This document shows, in pieces, positions 1 to 9,099 of a stretch of 64,000 nucleotides of DNA (its first letter is position 1; every line of letters starts with the position of its first letter). The stretch comes from Halobacteria archaeon AArc-dxtr1. GTDB taxonomy: Archaea; Halobacteriota; Halobacteria; Halobacteriales; Natrialbaceae. Below the pieces are notes generated by a model. It was not told the origin of the DNA. It did not search any database and saw only the letters and a program-made list of their open reading frames with translations. The stretch lies in NCBI GenBank assembly GCA_025517425.1, contig JAOPJY010000005.1, forward strand, positions 22,388 to 86,387. The letters run 5' to 3'. A program made the position numbers and the translations under genes.

Positions 1-148
1 ATTTCCGGTCGCGAAACGTATTGGACTCGGTGATTGTCGTTGTGGGGTGTTGGTCGTAGGTATCCTTAGTGTAGTCCTGAACGTCCGCGACGAAAGACTC
101 AACCGCGTCACGAATATGTGGATACGCCTGTGCCGCCAGTGAAGCCAT
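1..148 (-). CDS. Partial unknown protein, N-terminal part only
   Basis: An open frame runs leftward off the window edge. The first ATG is at 148 and 49 codons are visible (MASLAAQAYPHIRD at the start). I do not recognise it. The frame stays open upstream of this ATG until a stop at about 220, so an earlier start cannot be excluded. It lies directly downstream of the truncated zinc-ribbon fragment on the same strand and may itself be a remnant. The only support is an open frame with haloarchaeal-like acidic composition. Confidence 0.3.
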   Translation of the reverse strand, partial: MASLAAQAYPHIRDAVESFVADVQDYTKDTYDQHPTTTITESNTFRDRK

Positions 149-216
149 CTGATCTATGGGTGCGTAGTTGGTTCTTTGATGTAAATCTGCGGTTGACTTA
201 CCTGAAAGGTATAATC

Positions 217-450
217 CTAACTATCGAGTTCCTCCTCAGCAATTTCGAGTAGCTTCTGGAGTCGCCCGTTGAGTTCGTCTTCCAACTCGGTGTGGAGAGA
301 TTCGTCGTACATTCGTAGGGTGCGAAAAAGACCAATGGCGGCCAGCCAGTCGCGGAACTGATGTTTGTTCATATCTTCAACAGGCGTGTCTAATGCGGTA
401 GAAGTTGAACCAGCCGCCCAAAGTTGGAGTAGATCTAAATCCCTTACCAT
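217..450 (-). pseudogene. Truncated zinc-ribbon family protein (C-terminal fragment)
   Basis: The 77 codons match the C-terminal half of the intact zinc-ribbon protein at 28292-28804. Both share (V)xDLDLLxLWAA, a NxxQFRDWLAAIGL-type core and RLQKLxxxxxEEL near the end. The N-terminal zinc ribbon and the segment up to an Ala-Met pair are missing. The break falls at 451-454, next to the left terminal repeat of the IS66-type element at 455, so insertion followed by loss of the 5' part is the simplest explanation. The missing 5' half was not found on the other side of the element. Confidence 0.75.
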
Positions 451-524
451 CGCCGTACGTGTTTACCCCCAGAACGATTTCGCCACTCTCTCGTAAGTTG
501 CTCCTGACCTGATGGTATAGCAAT

Positions 525-587
525 GCAGACGACAGGGTGTTTTCCGAGGGACGGTCTCCCTGCCGGAGACCGTCCCGTGTCGTCTGC
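525..587. repeat. Strong stem-loop inside the IS66 remnant
   Basis: A perfect 12-bp stem is formed by GGGACGGTCTCC (548-559) and GGAGACCGTCCC (565-576) with a 5-nt loop. An outer 10-bp stem, GCAGACGACA (525-534) with TGTCGTCTGC (578-587), encloses it. The structure lies between the left terminal repeat and the transposase remnant. It may be a subterminal transposase site or a transcription barrier; the sequence alone does not decide. Confidence 0.7.
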
Positions 588-605
588 ACTGGTTGAGGGG
601 GAGTT

Positions 606-1074
606 GTGATGGTCACTGACGAGAAAGTGGAGCAATTGCTTGAGCGGATCACTGCTCTCCAGACTCGGCTGGAGATCGACTTGACACTGTGCGAGCGAGC
701 AGAACTACAGCGTGTAGGACGGAGAGAGCTTGAATCGCTGATTGATAGCTCAGTTTACGACGGACCAGTGGCAGCACTCCTCGGAAAAATTGAAGGAGGG
801 CTTGACCACTGGCTCACCTTTGTCGGTGAGCCAGCGGTCTCTCCAACGAACAACGCTGCCGAAAACGCGCTTCGTGAACCGATCGTCCTCCGGAAGCTCA
901 TCGGAACGCTTCGGAACGACCGGGGGTATGTTTGTTCACGAGACACTGCTGTCTCTGCTGGCTCCAAGTCGCCAGCAGGGACGCAATCCATACGATGAAC
1001 TCAAGCGAGTCGCTCGGAACAACGAGATGATTTCACGGGCTCACGCCGTGCCAGCTGTTGCAACCTCGGGGTGA
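606..1074 (+). pseudogene. IS66 family transposase, C-terminal remnant, frameshifted
   Basis: The reading frame encodes the end of an IS66-type DDE transposase: NNAAENALR, containing the catalytic Glu of the family, followed by LRKLIGTLRNDRG. At the G-run 922-926 the frame is lost. The continuation MFVHETLLSLLAPSRQQG and NPYDELKRVARN is in the next frame and ends at 1074. The N-terminal two thirds, with the first two Asp residues, is absent, so no active enzyme can be made. The nominal start at 606 is only the first available codon and not a genuine translation start. Confidence 0.8.
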
Positions 1075-1203
1075 ACACGTACGAGTGAGGTATCATCGTT
1101 GACCCAGTGTCGGGAGTAACTGGAATGCCGATGGGGGGGTTGCTATCGACATCTAATTAAGCGCTCGTTTGATTGCTGTTCAACCTATAACATAGTATGA
1201 AAG

Positions 1204-1209
1204 TTTTAT
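1204..1209 (+). promoter_or_regulatory. Probable TATA box of the DUF262 gene
   Basis: TTTTAT lies 27-32 bases upstream of the ATG at 1236. This is the usual distance for a leaderless haloarchaeal transcript and supports choosing that start over the upstream TTG at 1224. Confidence 0.4.
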
Positions 1210-1235
1210 CTCAATAGATTCTATTGACAGTACAT

Positions 1236-3146
1236 ATGATGGAGACGCTTGAGGACTTTGTCTCAAAACTTAACGAGCGGGCGTTTCTTCCAGGCCTGCA
1301 GCGAGAGTTCGTCTGGGACGAAGAGCAGATTGCAATGCTGTTCGACTCATTCATCCGCGGGTACCCTGTCGGTCAGGTAACCCTATGGGATATCGATAGT
1401 GCTGAAGACAACTTCACCACGTACGAATTCATTCGTAAGTACATTGATGGCGATGGACGGGTACCTCGACGAGTTCGCGACCGTGACGCCCGACGCTATA
1501 ACAAGCGCGTTGCAGTTGAGGATATTATCTGCGATTATCTCGTCATTGATGGGCAACAGCGGCTTAATTCGGCATATGTTGGCCTCTGTGGTTCGTTGTA
1601 CACGTACTCGGGTGGGAGTGCCGGCAGCCGGGCAGACGAACGGTTCTGGAGCGAGAAATTTCTCTGTATCAACCTACTCGGCAGCCCCGAGTACCACGAC
1701 GCCGATGGGCTAGGGCTCGCAGGAGACTATGAATTCGAATTCCGGGCGACGGATGCTCTAGATCCCGAAAGCGAGATCGGCTACGAAAAGATGTCAATGA
1801 GCGACGGTGACATCCATCGTCTGTGGTTTCCCGTTCACGAATTCGTCACCGAGGGTGGCGCGGAACGGGAGACAAGCACGGTGGACCACGAAGTGGAACA
1901 ACAGATTGAGAACCTAGAACTGAGTGCAACGGGACCACAGAGGCGGGCGCTGCACCGCGTGGCGCAACGGGTCGTCACGAAATTCCGCCAAAATGTGCTG
2001 GGCTACGAACTTCCGAGTACGACGGTCAAGTACTCCTCTCAGGAGGTTCATACGATCTTCTCGCGTATCAACTTAGCCGGTGAGAGTCCCCAACCCTACC
2101 AGTACACCCAATCGTTGCTAGCCACCTACTGTCCGTACACTGAAGAAGATGCGTTCCATCCACGCGAGAAATTAAAATCACATATCGAAACACTGTCCGA
2201 CCGTCATCCTGATTTCGAGACGGAGATTACGAGACAGTTCCTCACCCGCTGCTTGATTTATCTGATTAACGAAGATCTCCTTCAGACTACGGTCGAAGCC
2301 TTCTCGAAAGACGAGGAGGTGAAGGACATGCGCAACAAGTGGATCGCCCCCGATGACATGGGGAACCCACACGGCCGCTTCGAAACGGCCATCGACAGAG
2401 GGTTTCAAACGGTCGGTAACGTAGGACTGGCGCCAAAGTCGATGCCGAGTATACTTCTCGTCGCCCTCCTGGCAAAATTCTACTATGAGAATCCTGACGC
2501 CGAAGTCAACGAAGCGAACGAACGAGCTGCATTCCTCTTTGTTGCCAAGTCCCAGCTGCTCAATGCGTTAACCGGCTCACAAGCCCGATCTATGGCCCAA
2601 TCACTGTCTGACCTTCGGCCGGAAGACGGCTTTGAGACCTTCCCAGGTGACCAATTGCTTGATGATCTTGACCTCCACCTCACCGCCGAACACGTCGACA
2701 AAGCCGTCGAGAACGCACGCTACGACAATGGGGCGAGCGAGGGTGATACGTTCACCCACAAAGGCGTCGCGGCAATCCTCGCGCTGCTTGATGAAGGGCA
2801 CGCTGATCTTGATATTGAGCGGCTCAGCGTGGATCATATCTATCCGCAAGCATGTGCTGATGATATCCCAACGGTGGGTTCCGATAGTGACAGCGTCAAG
2901 ATCCACCGCATTGGTAACCTTCAGCTCCTCGACGCTGCAGAGAACCGTCGGAAGGGCGATACACTCCCCGAAGAATGGCTCAGCGGACTTGGTGAGGCCG
3001 AAGCGGATCACTATCGCATTGTGAATCGCTACCCCGAGGGCATCACCCCGACGCTAGAAAACTACCAAAAATTCGTCGAGCGACGAGAATCTGCGATGAA
3101 AGAGGCGCTCAAGGAGAAATACGCCGCGTCGGCGGTCGAACCGTAG
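1236..3146 (+). CDS. DUF262/DUF1524 protein, GmrSD-like
   Basis: A 636-residue protein with the two halves of GmrSD-type nucleases. The N-terminal DUF262 part shows LPGLQREFVWD (residues 18-28), YPVG (43-46) and the DGQQRL motif (105-110), a ParB/Srx-like NTP-binding signature. The C-terminal DUF1524 part shows VDHIYPQ (His534) and IGNLQLLDAAENRRKGD, an HNH-like nuclease core. In characterised relatives such as GmrSD this combination cuts modified phage DNA using a nucleoside triphosphate. The gene stands alone, is convergent with the type I restriction operon, and follows an IS66 remnant, so a defence role fits. Starts at ATG 1236 or 1239 are preferred over the TTG at 1224 because of the TATA box spacing. 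Substrate specificity cannot be inferred. Confidence 0.85.
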   Translation: MMETLEDFVSKLNERAFLPGLQREFVWDEEQIAMLFDSFIRGYPVGQVTLWDIDSAEDNFTTYEFIRKYIDGDGRVPRRVRDRDARRYNKRVAVEDIICDYLVIDGQQRLNSAYVGLCGSLYTYSGGSAGSRADERFWSEKFLCINLLGSPEYHDADGLGLAGDYEFEFRATDALDPESEIGYEKMSMSDGDIHRLWFPVHEFVTEGGAERETSTVDHEVEQQIENLELSATGPQRRALHRVAQRVVTKFRQNVLGYELPSTTVKYSSQEVHTIFSRINLAGESPQPYQYTQSLLATYCPYTEEDAFHPREKLKSHIETLSDRHPDFETEITRQFLTRCLIYLINEDLLQTTVEAFSKDEEVKDMRNKWIAPDDMGNPHGRFETAIDRGFQTVGNVGLAPKSMPSILLVALLAKFYYENPDAEVNEANERAAFLFVAKSQLLNALTGSQARSMAQSLSDLRPEDGFETFPGDQLLDDLDLHLTAEHVDKAVENARYDNGASEGDTFTHKGVAAILALLDEGHADLDIERLSVDHIYPQACADDIPTVGSDSDSVKIHRIGNLQLLDAAENRRKGDTLPEEWLSGLGEAEADHYRIVNRYPEGITPTLENYQKFVERRESAMKEALKEKYAASAVEP

Positions 3147-3242
3147 TCAGAGCTCTTTGTTGTTGGCCGAGTTTTGAGCGGAGAACACCGAAGAAAGAGT
3201 TGACTTCACCGTTAAGATGCCTGACGTCCTGAATACGATGTG

Positions 3243-6203
3243 CTATGCGTTCACGTTGCCATAGAGTGCTTCGGCTTGACGAACAATCGGCTCGATCAGC
3301 GGATCATAATCTCCATGTGAAAGTCCGTTCTTTCGAAGGAGGCCCTTCACGCGGATCTTTAGCTTAGCACGCATAGCTTTTCGATTGGTCCAGTCGATAT
3401 TGACATTCTCTTTTAACATCTCGCAAAGTTCCGCTGCGATCTCCTGGAGTTGCTCGTCCGAGATTTCCGATTCGGTGTTCGTCGCGACAGCATCGTAAAA
3501 TGCTAACTCCTCTTCCGTGAGCCCGAGGCGCTCCTTCCGTCGGTCCTCTTGTTGGAGATCATCGGCGTAACTTCTGAGTTCATCGATGACCTCCTCGGTC
3601 GTCAGGAACTGGTTATTGTACTCATTAAGCGTTTCCTCCATCTCTCCCTCGAAGGATTCGTACTTTGCGAGATTCTGCTGTTTCCGTGTTGATATCTCGT
3701 TCCGAAGCAAGGATTCCAGCATCTTCGCTTGGAGCTCCGGTTCTTCGACGCGATCAACGTCAGAGAGGAACTCGTCGCTGACGATCGGCTTCTCTGATTT
3801 CCATTCGTCGAAGCCCGCGATCGACACGACATCGTCAGCCGTCACCCCTTCGGCAATGAGTTTCTTCATCGCAGAATCGACTTCCTCGTTCGTCCGCGAA
3901 CCGTCGACCTCCAATGACCGAAGACTATCGCGGACTGCCTCGAAGAAGAGCATATCCGACCGAATCTCACCGGCGGCGTTATGCGGTGTCACGAGGCTAA
4001 ATGCACGCTTCAGCTCAGCAACGGCCTGCATGAATTCTTCTTTTTTCTCCTCTGTTTCGAGTACCTCACTCTCGGCTCGATGGATCAATCGGGGTAACTC
4101 TGCGTCACTAAGGGTTTGCCATCCCTCGTAATCCACTTTCGTGAGGAAACGGGTTACTCGATGGTATTTTTGCCACATCACTTCGACGGCAGTTTCGAGA
4201 TCAACCATCGCCATTTCCTGAATATCGGCCGTGTATTTGTCCAGGGCTTGGCGTAGGTTTTCAGCGATTCCGATATAGTCGACGATTAGTCCACCGGGCT
4301 TATCCTTGTAGACCCGGTTCACGCGGCCGATTGTTTGTAGGAGGTTATGGTTCTTCATCGGCCGGTCAATATAGAGCGTGTGAAGTGGTGGGCAGTCGAA
4401 CCCTGTCGTCCATTTGTCACAGACGACAATAATTTTCAACGGGTCGTCCGGATCTTTGAACCGGCGTTTGAGTTCACCTTCTCTCGTGGGGTCGTCGATA
4501 TACTCCTCGGGCTCCGAGATCACAACACCGACTTCTGGCGCATCGGGCTGCTCCTCGATGTAGCGTTTGTACTTGACAGCGGCCTTCCGGCTGATAGCGA
4601 CAACCATCGCATCCCCTTCGATTTCACGGTCGTTGTAGTGGGTGACGATGTCGTCAGCAATCTTCTTGAGGCGGTCATCAGCGTTTTCGATAATACGCCG
4701 GAGGTTCGTCCACTTCTCGACTAGTTCGTTCTCGAGTTCCTCTGACCCGCTATCGAGGAGTTCACGAACCGAGTCCGTGATCGCTTCCTTGTTGAGTTGC
4801 AGTTTCGCAAAGCGAGATTCATAGTAGATCGGAACGGTGGAGCCATCCTTTTCGGAGCGGTCGATAGTATACTGGCTAACGTATTGTCCAAATGTTGCCC
4901 GAGTGGCTTTGTCTCCGTCGTGAATCGGTGTCGCAGTAAAGCCGATAAACGATGCATTCGGGAGGGCATCTCGCAGGTTCAGCCCTAAACTCTCCGTCTG
5001 TGATCGATGTGCCTCGTCGGCCATCACGATGATGTCCTCGCGTTCGTTTATTGTGGGGTGGTCTCGCTCGTTATCACCAGTCTGGAACTTCTGAACGGTA
5101 GTGAAGACGAGCCCACCGCTTTCCCGGCTGAGTTCGTCTCGAAGGTCGTCGATACTGTCTGCCCAGCTTACGTTGTAGCCGGCGTCACTGAACGTGTGAA
5201 CGATCTGCTCATCTAGTTCGTTCCGGTCAGTAACGACGACGAACGTCGGATTCCCAAACGCGTCGCTACGGCGGATCTTCCGTACGAAGTAGACCATTGA
5301 GAGTGACTTACCCGAGCCCTGAGTATGCCAGTAAACACCGATACGACCGAGTTCACTCCCTATCGAATTTTTGGCACTCTCGACAGCCTCACGGACGCCG
5401 TAGAACTGGTGGTAGCCAGTCAGCATCTTCACCAGCTGCCCGTCTTTTTCACTGAAGACGACGAAATTTTCAATCAAATCCAACAGGCGTTCCTTTTCAA
5501 ATACGCCGCGGAGGAGCACTTCCTGTTCCGGGAGGTCAGGTGCGTGACCCTCTTCCTGGATGTACCGCCACGGTCGGAACCACTGCCAGCCCGCATTGAG
5601 ACAGCCGACGCGGGCTTCGTTCATGTCTGTCAACCCGATGACTTCGTTATATCGGAGGAGAGGAGGGATATCGTTCCGGTAGCGGTTGTTGACCTGTTCA
5701 TAGGCGTTCTCCAGCGTTGCCTTCGGATCTGTGGGGCTCTTGAACTCGAGGACACCGATAGGGAGACCGTTGACGAAGACGACCATGTCGGGGCGACGAC
5801 TCGGCTTATCGCCGACCTGAACAGTGAACTGAGTGGTGACAAGCCAGTCATTGTTCTCGGGCGTATCGAAATCGATAGGCTCGACGAATCGGCCGACTTG
5901 CTCGCCGTTCTGTTCGTATTCCACTTGAACACCGTCAACCAGATGTTTGTGGAGGCGTCGATTGTCTTCGAGCAAATTGGGGGACTGTGTTCTGATAAGC
6001 TGTTGAAAAGCTTCTTCTCGTGCTTTCTCGGGAATCTCTGGATTAATTACTTGGATACGTTCTTTGAGTCGATCTCGAAGAACGACATCGGAGGTAGAGG
6101 TCCGTTCAGAGCTCAGATCAGACGCAGATATGTAGTCGTAGCCGAGATCCTGAAAAATTTCGATAGCTGGCTTCTCGGCGAGACCTTGTTCATTAAGCGC
6201 CAT
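3243..6203 (-). CDS. hsdR: Type I restriction enzyme, R (motor and nuclease) subunit
   Basis: This is the translocating and cleaving subunit of a type I restriction-modification complex. The 986 residues are near the family norm. The N-terminal PD-(D/E)XK nuclease shows RRPDMVVF (Asp139) followed by GVLEFKSP (Glu153, Lys155). The superfamily 2 motor shows Walker A TQGSGKS (294-300), DEAH (396-399), TATPIH and later QTIGRVNR. The Gln/Glu-rich C-terminus resembles the helical region that binds HsdM. It is the last gene of the hsdM-hsdS-hsdR operon, 35 bases after hsdS. All catalytic motifs look intact, so the enzyme is probably functional. Confidence 0.95.
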   Translation of the reverse strand: MALNEQGLAEKPAIEIFQDLGYDYISASDLSSERTSTSDVVLRDRLKERIQVINPEIPEKAREEAFQQLIRTQSPNLLEDNRRLHKHLVDGVQVEYEQNGEQVGRFVEPIDFDTPENNDWLVTTQFTVQVGDKPSRRPDMVVFVNGLPIGVLEFKSPTDPKATLENAYEQVNNRYRNDIPPLLRYNEVIGLTDMNEARVGCLNAGWQWFRPWRYIQEEGHAPDLPEQEVLLRGVFEKERLLDLIENFVVFSEKDGQLVKMLTGYHQFYGVREAVESAKNSIGSELGRIGVYWHTQGSGKSLSMVYFVRKIRRSDAFGNPTFVVVTDRNELDEQIVHTFSDAGYNVSWADSIDDLRDELSRESGGLVFTTVQKFQTGDNERDHPTINEREDIIVMADEAHRSQTESLGLNLRDALPNASFIGFTATPIHDGDKATRATFGQYVSQYTIDRSEKDGSTVPIYYESRFAKLQLNKEAITDSVRELLDSGSEELENELVEKWTNLRRIIENADDRLKKIADDIVTHYNDREIEGDAMVVAISRKAAVKYKRYIEEQPDAPEVGVVISEPEEYIDDPTREGELKRRFKDPDDPLKIIVVCDKWTTGFDCPPLHTLYIDRPMKNHNLLQTIGRVNRVYKDKPGGLIVDYIGIAENLRQALDKYTADIQEMAMVDLETAVEVMWQKYHRVTRFLTKVDYEGWQTLSDAELPRLIHRAESEVLETEEKKEEFMQAVAELKRAFSLVTPHNAAGEIRSDMLFFEAVRDSLRSLEVDGSRTNEEVDSAMKKLIAEGVTADDVVSIAGFDEWKSEKPIVSDEFLSDVDRVEEPELQAKMLESLLRNEISTRKQQNLAKYESFEGEMEETLNEYNNQFLTTEEVIDELRSYADDLQQEDRRKERLGLTEEELAFYDAVATNTESEISDEQLQEIAAELCEMLKENVNIDWTNRKAMRAKLKIRVKGLLRKNGLSHGDYDPLIEPIVRQAEALYGNVNA

Positions 6204-6238
6204 TTAGTCTGTCGGACGGAGTACAGAACCTTGTGTCT

Positions 6239-7468
6239 TTATGCGTCAAGTCTGATTTCACCGGTCATCAGCTTTGGTAGAAGCATATCGCGCAAATCTG
6301 CCAAAGAATCGTTTTCACGCTCATTGTGCCAAATCTGCTTATGCATTGGCCGTACCGTCTCAGTAAACTCATTTAGCCTCTTTTTAGAAGGTACTGGAAT
6401 TTCGATTGAATTCAAATTCCTTTGGGATAACTTTGGTTGGGCAGATCCAGTGATGTAGGGGTCTATTTTTATTTTGGAGAGTGCCCAGCGGATGTATTCC
6501 GTTGATACAGTTCCCTTGCCCTGAAGAACATGGGCATGATTACTAGGCCAAAATTTCTTATTTAAGAACTGTATATATGGATACCCTTTATCAGTTTTCA
6601 CACTGTGCCCATCTTCCGCAACTAGTATATATTTACCATCAAATTTGAAGTCGTCAATTTGATCAAGTGGTCCCGTTGCTCCATAATATGGATGTTTTCC
6701 TGGCCTTTCATCACGTTCTGCCTGAGAAAGAGGAACTCGTTCACTATCGTAATTCTCTGTGATTTCTCCCAACTTTTCTATCTCGTAATCCTCTAGCTCG
6801 TCCCTATTTCCACGTATATATTCAACTGCACCTTCAAATTCATTGTTGAATATCGTGTCACAAGTTTCATGAAGTAATTCGCTCATTTTATTATTGCACT
6901 CAATCTTGCTATCGAAAGAGTCTAGAACATCTACGATTCTTTCTTGTTCTGCCTTCGGTGGAACCTGTATTTCTATATTGTCAAATATATCTGTAGGGAC
7001 TCTCTGTCGGCCAGACGATCCAGTCATACGTTTAATAGCAAATTGTCGGATAGTTGGTCTCCTAGCAGTATAATACACAAATTTTGGAATAGTTGCCTCT
7101 GTTGATGACATTACCAGAAACTCAGTAGATCCAGTTGCCGCTTCCCCATCTTCAAGTAAATCAACATAGGCCGTTTTTCCGTTCTCTAGACATGGCGTTA
7201 TACGTGCAAAGAGAGTGTCTCCATTCTGAAATCGAGGCTTAGAATACTTATATTCTTTTTTTGTTGTTGCCTGTACTTTCCGAACATTTTCTCCAAGTTG
7301 CCTCATTCCGACATGAGTCTGTTCAACTCCTTTTTCGAGGCTTGGATAATTATTTATTTGTATGATATCTGAGAATGTCTTCTTTTCCCAATCCTCTTTC
7401 AACCTTTTGTGGTCTTTTTCCTGGCCACTATTTCCGTCAAACTCAGAGAGGTCAAATTGTTCGCTCAA
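6239..7468 (-). CDS. hsdS: Type I restriction-modification specificity subunit
   Basis: A 409-residue protein with two target-recognition domains, each followed by a helical dimer segment (PPKAEQERIVDVLDSF in the first half, PVPSKKRLNEF in the second), ending with LRDMLLPKLMTGEIRLDA, a typical HsdS terminus. It recruits HsdM and HsdR and sets the split recognition site. It overlaps hsdM by 4 bases (ATGA), indicating translational coupling. The base composition is clearly richer in A+T than the flanking hsdM and hsdR, as expected if recognition domains are exchanged between strains. The recognition sequence cannot be deduced. Confidence 0.93.
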   Translation of the reverse strand: MSEQFDLSEFDGNSGQEKDHKRLKEDWEKKTFSDIIQINNYPSLEKGVEQTHVGMRQLGENVRKVQATTKKEYKYSKPRFQNGDTLFARITPCLENGKTAYVDLLEDGEAATGSTEFLVMSSTEATIPKFVYYTARRPTIRQFAIKRMTGSSGRQRVPTDIFDNIEIQVPPKAEQERIVDVLDSFDSKIECNNKMSELLHETCDTIFNNEFEGAVEYIRGNRDELEDYEIEKLGEITENYDSERVPLSQAERDERPGKHPYYGATGPLDQIDDFKFDGKYILVAEDGHSVKTDKGYPYIQFLNKKFWPSNHAHVLQGKGTVSTEYIRWALSKIKIDPYITGSAQPKLSQRNLNSIEIPVPSKKRLNEFTETVRPMHKQIWHNERENDSLADLRDMLLPKLMTGEIRLDA

Positions 7469-9045
7469 AATCCAACCTCCTGGAGGTTTTCCTCTATTTT
7501 TTCTTGGAGCTCATTTGATCGTTGGAACTGTTCTCGGAGCTCCGCAGAAACCTCTTCCATTTGGACTTCAAACGGAACATCACTGACTTCCTCGTGATTA
7601 ACACCAACATAGCGCCCGGGAGTCACCGCATATTCCTGCTCAGCGATCTCCTCCGTAGTAACGGCTTTACAGTAACCTGTTTCGTCTGCATAATCACCGA
7701 CGTCGTCTTCTCCACGATAGCTACGTACTGTGTCTGAGATTCTCCCAATATGATCCTCAGTTAAGATATTAGTTGTCCGATCAATGGACTTGTACAGATC
7801 GCGAGCGTCTATAAATAAGGTCTCGTTGCTACGGTCTCGGTACTGATCAGAGTCCTTGCCTTTGCTCAGAATCCAAAGGCAAACAGGAATTTGGGTGGTA
7901 TAGAAGAGATCTTGTGGTAGAGAGATGATTGCATCTAAAAGATCATCTTCAATAATTTCCTCGCGAATGTCTCCCTCTGTTCCTTGAATTGACATTGACC
8001 CGTTCGCCATTACAGTCCCAGCCATGCCATCTTCATCGAGATGATAAAGCATGTGCTGCATGAACGCGAAATTCGCGTTGTTTGACGGAGGCATCCCGTA
8101 ATCGAATCGCGGATCCTCATCAGAGACAGTCTGTTTCCCCCATTCGCTCATATTGAACGGCGGATTTGTGATGATCTTGTCTGCCATCACTCGTCCACCG
8201 TCGAGGTTTGAGAACTGGTCGTTCCGTATACTATCCCCTAATTGAATATTCCCGTCGATACCCCGAAGATAGAGATTCATCTTACAGATATTGAAAGTCG
8301 CCTCGTTGACTTCCTGGCCGTAGATGGAAATATTGCTATCGTCGCCACCCTTCCGCTGGAGGAATTTATGGCTCTGAACGAACATCCCCCCGGAGCCACA
8401 GAATGGGTCAAAGATCCGCCCCTCGAACGGTTCTAGAATCTCGACGAGTAACTCGACGACGTGCTTCGGTGTGTAGAACTCGCCGCCGCGGTGCCCTTCC
8501 TGGCGAGCAAACTCCTTGATGAAGTACTCATAGACCCGCCCGAAGACGTCCTCATCTTCTGTATCTCCGCCGTTCCCGAGGTCAAGTTCGGAGAAATCGT
8601 TGAGAAGCCCCTCAAGTGTGTCCTGCGGTATTCGGGAGTACCGCTTGGGGAGCATCCCATCAAGTCGGTCTTGGTTCTCGTTCTCCAGTGCTCGCATCGC
8701 ATCGTCGATCTGGGAGCCGATGTTGGGGTCCGTTGCGTTCTTCCTAAGGAGTTCCCAGCGCGATTCTTCGGGAACGTAAAAAACGTTCTTCTCGTGGTAC
8801 GCGTCTTTGTCCTCGAGGATGAATTGGCGCTCTTCGTCATCCTCAGCATAGTACATTGTCCCCTCTTCATTGGTGAGTTCGTGCAGCTCGGCACGCCGCT
8901 GCTCGAACGCATCTGACATATATCTCAGAAAAAGCAGACCGAGGACGATGTGCTTGTACTCCGCAGATTCAACCGGGCCACGAAGCCCCTCTGCAGACTG
9001 CCAGAGGCTTTCCTCGAATTCCCCGTCGTCGCCGTTAATGCTCAC
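7465..9045 (-). CDS. hsdM: Type I restriction-modification DNA adenine methyltransferase subunit
   Basis: This N6-adenine methyltransferase shows the SAM-binding motif FDPFCGSGGMF, the catalytic motif NPPFNMS and the N-terminal HsdM helical domain (SAEYKHIVLGLLFLRYMSDAF). The GTG at 9045 (VSINGDDGEFEES, 526 residues) is preferred to the upstream ATG at 9075. The ATG would lie inside an AT-rich TATA-like stretch at 9071-9090, whereas the GTG sits about 34 bases downstream of it, and HsdM proteins usually begin near this point. It is the first gene of the restriction operon. A TBP paralogue on the same strand ends 55 bases upstream. Confidence 0.92.
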   Translation of the reverse strand: MSINGDDGEFEESLWQSAEGLRGPVESAEYKHIVLGLLFLRYMSDAFEQRRAELHELTNEEGTMYYAEDDEERQFILEDKDAYHEKNVFYVPEESRWELLRKNATDPNIGSQIDDAMRALENENQDRLDGMLPKRYSRIPQDTLEGLLNDFSELDLGNGGDTEDEDVFGRVYEYFIKEFARQEGHRGGEFYTPKHVVELLVEILEPFEGRIFDPFCGSGGMFVQSHKFLQRKGGDDSNISIYGQEVNEATFNICKMNLYLRGIDGNIQLGDSIRNDQFSNLDGGRVMADKIITNPPFNMSEWGKQTVSDEDPRFDYGMPPSNNANFAFMQHMLYHLDEDGMAGTVMANGSMSIQGTEGDIREEIIEDDLLDAIISLPQDLFYTTQIPVCLWILSKGKDSDQYRDRSNETLFIDARDLYKSIDRTTNILTEDHIGRISDTVRSYRGEDDVGDYADETGYCKAVTTEEIAEQEYAVTPGRYVGVNHEEVSDVPFEVQMEEVSAELREQFQRSNELQEKIEENLQEVGF

Positions 9046-9070
9046 ATGATAACCTGCGCAATTGACCCAC

Positions 9071-9090
9071 TTCAATATTTACATAAAAAC
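9071..9090 (-). promoter_or_regulatory. Probable promoter of the hsdMSR operon
   Basis: On the minus strand the stretch reads TTTTTATGTAAATATT. Its TATA-like core (9079-9087) lies about 34 bases upstream of the GTG start of hsdM. It separates the restriction operon from the TBP gene before it, although readthrough remains possible. Confidence 0.45.
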
Positions 9091-9099
9091 CCGGGTCGC

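Larger units (their letters stand above)
455..1082 (+). mobile_element. IS66-type element, internally deleted remnant
   Basis: GTACGTGTTTACCCC at 455-469 and its near-perfect inverted complement at 1068-1082 (14 of 15 bases) bracket a remnant of an IS66-family transposase. The element is only about 630 bp, far shorter than a full IS66 element, so most of the transposase gene and any accessory orfs are gone while both ends survive. The left end interrupts the zinc-ribbon fragment. No 8-bp target duplication is visible: the flanks read CCATCGCC on the left and GAGTGAGG on the right. This suggests later rearrangement of at least one side. The element could still be moved in trans if a related transposase is present elsewhere. 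Confidence 0.65.

Noticed and set aside
377..652. Overlapping minus-strand open frames at 377-652 and 444-635
   Set aside because: They overlap the left end of the IS66 remnant and its hairpin, have Ser/Thr/Arg-rich composition unlike the acidic proteins here, and match nothing recognisable.
5325..6458. Plus-strand open frame of 377 codons across hsdR and hsdS
   Set aside because: It lies antisense to the clear hsdR and hsdS frames and matches no family.
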